Shown here piece after piece: positions 60,601 through 64,000 of a DNA stretch of 64,000 nt. The notes beneath the pieces were generated by a model that had not been told where the DNA came from, made no database searches, and saw nothing but the letters and a program-made list of their open reading frames with translations. Position numbers and translations under genes: made by a program. Numbering within the stretch: position 1 is the stretch's first letter; every line of letters begins with the position of its first letter. The stretch spans positions 6,318,496 to 6,382,495 of the forward strand of contig OW285193.1 of assembly GCA_935421135.1 (NCBI GenBank), written 5' to 3'. The DNA comes from Bugulina stolonifera (Eukaryota; Bryozoa; Gymnolaemata; Cheilostomatida; Bugulidae).

Positions 60601-61939
60601 ATCATTGGGTTTACACTCTGATTCACAAGTAAATTGAACAATCTGGTTTTTTCATAACAAAAGGTGTCCTAGACCATTCAGTTAATGATGTACTCAAACC
60701 TGCTTTCACATACCACTTGTGAAACCAACAGGTGATGTCAATTTCAGAAGTTAAACAAGTTGTAAGTGGAGTTGTGTTTACTTTTGTGAGAAAATAAAAT
60801 AAACATCTTGTAGCCTAAGAGCTTCTCTATATCATGGGAGAGGGCATTTGTGGCTCAGTTGCCATAAAAGCCCATAAAAATGCAAATTAGCATAAGCTCA
60901 CAAAATCAGCACGTGGCCATTGCATTATAACATATATGAATCAGCTTGACCAAATGGGGGCGTGGCCTGTTTGCTTAGAACTATGCGGGTGTCTTATATG
61001 GCCTATAGGATTTCGCAACTCTCTTTCAATGGCTCTGGTTTCAAGTAGTAGTAGTAGCAGTAGTAGTAGTAGTAAGAATTGGTCAACCACAGCAAAACAG
61101 CAGCAAAACAGCAACATCAGCAACAGCTTCAGTGACAACCTCAGCAGCTGAATTTAGTAGTCCAATGTTTTACAATGGTAGAAAACTACACTACATGTAG
61201 AAGCTGGAATAACTGGTTGATTAGGTACTGGTTTATATGGGGCAGCATTAACAACCAAATGCTATGTAAGCATTAAGGCCAGGCATAACTAATGCTTGTT
61301 CTAAAAGGAAATCTCTTGCTTACAATAAATTTTATACCTGGCACCTCTAGCTGAGTTGTAATACTGGATAAAATTTATTGGTATTACAGTTATTGATGTT
61401 GTTACAGTTATTTCTCTAATGTGCATGCAATATCCGAATATGCCTAATGATGTCCATTTATCTCAAATTTAAATTTTGTATCATTGAAAGATATTATGTT
61501 GATCGAGCTGAAAATCGATGATTTGTTAGTGAAATGAATTAGTAGTCACAAGAATAGACGGCGGGAAAGTCTAATCAGAGGACGGCTGTTGTTGCAATGT
61601 ACATTGTGATTGGTCTATTTATGGTATGAGTATATAGTATCTTCAGACCGGTTTTACCATCTAATTTTCAATTGTCTACTCATCAATACCAACCTTGGGA
61701 ATAAATTTGGCAATTTCCTCCAAGAAAACAGGATAACATCCAAATATTATCATCGGTATAAACATTATTGGCGTTTGGAAGGAGTGAGATCCATAGAAGA
61801 GAATACATCTTGTAACTCCATAGATTTTAAGGCATTCCTCAATCTCCTTCACACCGCTTTCCACAAACTCATGAAGTGTATCATGACCAACTGACTCTGG
61901 AGTCGTGAGTCCTTTGAGCTTCTCCAACTTAAATTTTTT
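57633..61939 (-). CDS. CHST15-like carbohydrate sulfotransferase, paralogue 4 (5' part outside window)
   Basis: Two exons seen, 61939-61694 and 57896-57633, equal to exons 4 and 5 of the family, with the same lengths as paralogue 2 (246 and 264 bases) and phase 0 joints. Exon 4 encodes LEKLKGLTTPESVGHDTLHE, VKEIEECLKIYGVTRCILF and PVFLEEIAKFIPK. Exon 5 encodes MLEEYSADESKAMVKISEF and LLDRFYQPFNKRLAEML. The intron between them is 3.8 kb. Exons 1-3, with the anchor and PAPS-binding motifs, were not found in 61940-64000 and probably lie beyond the window, or the gene is truncated. The last exon and its downstream DNA are very similar to paralogue 3, which points to recent duplication or gene conversion. 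Confidence 0.8.
58407..58454. repeat. Perfect 18-bp inverted repeat hairpin
   Basis: GTGAAGTTGTCCTCTCTC and its exact inverse flank a 12-base loop (48 bases total). The arm is the cleanest example of the GAGTTGTCCTCTC-type motif dispersed over the window. It lies in the long intron of sulfotransferase 4. Confidence 0.9.
58455..61693. other. Intron interior of sulfotransferase 4, no gene seen
   Basis: AT-rich intron DNA with short ORFs only. A trinucleotide AGT microsatellite lies at 61044-61073 and gives a poly-Ser or poly-Leu frame depending on strand. Confidence 0.5.
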
Positions 61940-64000
61940 CTGCAATATTATAGTATATAGCATCGTCTGTACATGTACTTACACACACATTTCTGGTATT
62001 CATGCCGAGACAGAATTTTTTATACTGCCAAGCTAATCTTTGTGCCTTCGATCAAATATAGTATAATTATTACATACACAATAAACTGTACAAGTGTAAA
62101 CTAGTGCTCAGTAAAATAACTTGAGTATAAGACAGAAGTTAAAATGTAAGGAAACCCTGGACTATATTCACTGATACTGGCCAGTTGTTTCTCGTTTCTA
62201 AACATTATCTTCATACAGGTTGATTTACAGACATGGGCTTGGCCAGCAGCAGTTGACTAAAATGGCAACAATCCCAGAGTCACCATGATACAGGAATATT
62301 ATTTGGAGATAACCTGCTTTGGGGAGGCAACTCTGTGACACCAGAACAGCTTAGGTGCGAAGACATGGTCTTCTATTACAAAATACATGTAAATCAAAAT
62401 GCGTAGTTATTTTATTAAATAGTAATACAACTATTTGGATTACTTTGCCAAAACCAAAATATTAACTATCGTTTTAAAGGGGCAGGTTCGATGCAGCCAC
62501 CCTTATTTTGTTTTTTGTGCTCTTATAAGCAGAGTTGTGTTCTCTTGCCCACACTTAACCAGTTAGCACTATTCATAGTATCCTGGAATGCAACTATGGC
62601 TTATGGAGAAATTTCTCGAATTTAAACCACTACTGTCTCATCATTCAATATTTGCAAGTAATATTGTTCATCCTATTTCCACAAGTTTGATGCTTTGTTC
62701 GTGTTTGGAAACCTAGACTACATAGCTGCTGCCAAGAAAACACCATTTTAATACTGGCTGTTCTCACCTTCAACCAGCCTACGTTGGAAATTTTAGAAGC
62801 ACTCAAGTGCAATAAGATTTGGCTACCTGATGCTACTGTTTCCAAGGACAAACAACACATCAATCTTACTGAAAGAAGATGAACAATAATCTTTGCAAAT
62901 ATTGAATAGTGCGATAGTAGTGGTTTTAGCTGCTTATATGGAAAGAGCACAGCAAAAATCTAATGATTTTGCAAATGTATATGATTGGTCCCAATACCAA
63001 ATTGAAGTACATTTCTTAGCCTCTTTAATTGCTAATGAAGCAGATGTACAACTACTTGAAACCATGAGCACAATTCGACTATTGGCAGTGTTCGCAATGC
63101 GGGAGTATACGGTGTGTACCCACCTCAATTTTAGTGGTTATACAGCCAGCAGGCGTGTACCCTCATTTTAATGGCTAGTTTTTCCCATATAGTCACTGTG
63201 GACCTGATAGTGTAGTGGTAGAGTGCTTGACTATCATTCCTAGGGTCTCGAGTTCGAATCTCACCAGAGCTTAACTATTTTTCATTTTAGTACATGCAAT
63301 TCACTAATTTCTTTGCCACTATAAAACTAAGCGGATAGCTATACAATACTAATCTGTAAGATTGCATGCATATGTACCAGCCTCATTTGTTCTATTTCGA
63401 ACACTGACTATTGGAAAACTTGAGTGTATTGATATAACACGTGAGGAATGGTTTGTTTTACAATCGCAGTCATGGATTCATTTGCAGCTTGGGGCCAGTG
63501 CAAGATACTGTCACGAGAGAAAAGCGATGCTGCTTTTTGTTTTGTCTAATAGTAGTAGTTATGTTGTGTTATTTCGTTATATATATTATAATGTTGGATA
63601 TTTTGTAGTATTCTGCAAATTAAGAGAAGATAACTGCTAAATCAAGTATTTGCAATCAGTGTAATTAATATTATTCGAGCATTCAAGTAGCGATAACTCC
63701 TAAGTCAAGTGTTGATGTAATAATTCGGAATTGTGTTCTCAATGATAATGAATGCAATTAAGATGCAATGTACAATACAAGTATGGTTCTACATGTATGT
63801 TTGGTTCTGTGTAATGGTTAGCATTCATGGACTGTATGCATCTTTCTCTCAGGGACTTTAAAACTTGTAATTGTATGTTTCAGATTGAATTTCTCGAGTG
63901 ACAATTGGTTCCCCCTATATCGTAAGGAATATATGATATGGCTATTCTAAAATCAACAAGAAGCAGCGGGGCCCGTCTCCAGGGAACTTCACGATATAGT
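61940..64000. other. Right edge, no gene supported
   Basis: No sulfotransferase exon and no other spliced gene was recognised in these 2 kb on either strand. It is probably intron of paralogue 4 or intergenic. Confidence 0.4.
63201..63272 (+). repeat. tRNA-like sequence (SINE or tRNA pseudogene)
   Basis: TAGTGTAGTGG at 63208-63218 fits box A and GAGTTCGAATC at 63250-63260 fits box B, spaced as in a tRNA. The T-stem pairs only three of five positions and the acceptor ends do not pair, so a working tRNA is unlikely. Confidence 0.5.

Noticed and set aside
60936..61151. Poly-Ser (plus) and poly-Leu (minus) ORFs
   Set aside because: Both arise from an AGT trinucleotide microsatellite.
62645..63171. 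ORFs of 64-101 codons near the right edge
   Set aside because: Overlapping short frames on both strands with no conserved motif or splice support.
63201..63272. Functional tRNA gene
   Set aside because: Boxes A and B are good but acceptor ends do not pair and the T-stem has mismatches.

Overview
The window is AT-rich animal DNA. Genes have introns with GT-AG boundaries and consistent phases, and the protein families are metazoan: tandem EGF-like domains, PAN/apple plus GON, and CHST15-like Golgi sulfotransferases. ATGTAC-rich simple sequence, hAT-type MITEs and tRNA-derived SINE-like sequences fill much of the non-coding DNA. I infer a marine invertebrate (sponge, cnidarian or lophotrochozoan grade) but cannot name the species. 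All coordinates come from reading splice signals by eye. Gene models were accepted where exon phases join and total coding length is a multiple of three.

Layout. (1) 1-12243, plus strand: the 3' part of a large multi-EGF gene of the MEGF10/Draper/scavenger-receptor-F type. It has 21 visible exons encoding about 1,051 residues, ending in a short acidic tail. Its introns carry several tandem repeats, one of which repeats the exon's own donor site. (2) 14627-17092, minus: a small secreted cysteine-rich protein whose intron contains a 1.27-kb non-autonomous DNA transposon with a CATTA target duplication. (3) 18008-21768, plus: a PAN/apple-like plus GON-domain protein of about 337 residues. (4) 23706-25912, plus: a conserved-looking protein of 226 residues that I do not recognise. 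(5) 27336-28473, plus: a 188-residue four-helix membrane protein. (6) 30565-61939: four CHST15-like sulfotransferase paralogues. Gene 1 is on plus and genes 2, 3 and 4 on minus; gene 4 is cut by the window edge. All share the exon plan with intron phases 2-2-0-0.

The four sulfotransferases would act in the Golgi lumen as type II membrane proteins, transferring sulfate from PAPS to glycans. They form a local expansion by duplication; the 3' ends of genes 3 and 4 share flanking DNA well beyond the coding region. Between and inside them lie several repeat families present in two to four copies: hAT-like MITEs carrying a tRNA-like core, SINE-like tRNA-derived repeats, foldback elements with GAGTTGTCCTCTC-type arms, a repeat with a 58-bp perfect palindrome, and a candidate solo LTR. 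The most unusual observations are: the same hAT-like MITE family inserted independently in the same intron of two paralogues; minisatellites that start at splice donors; a group of minisatellites whose units are 11 or 22 bp; and the compact PAN-GON protein.
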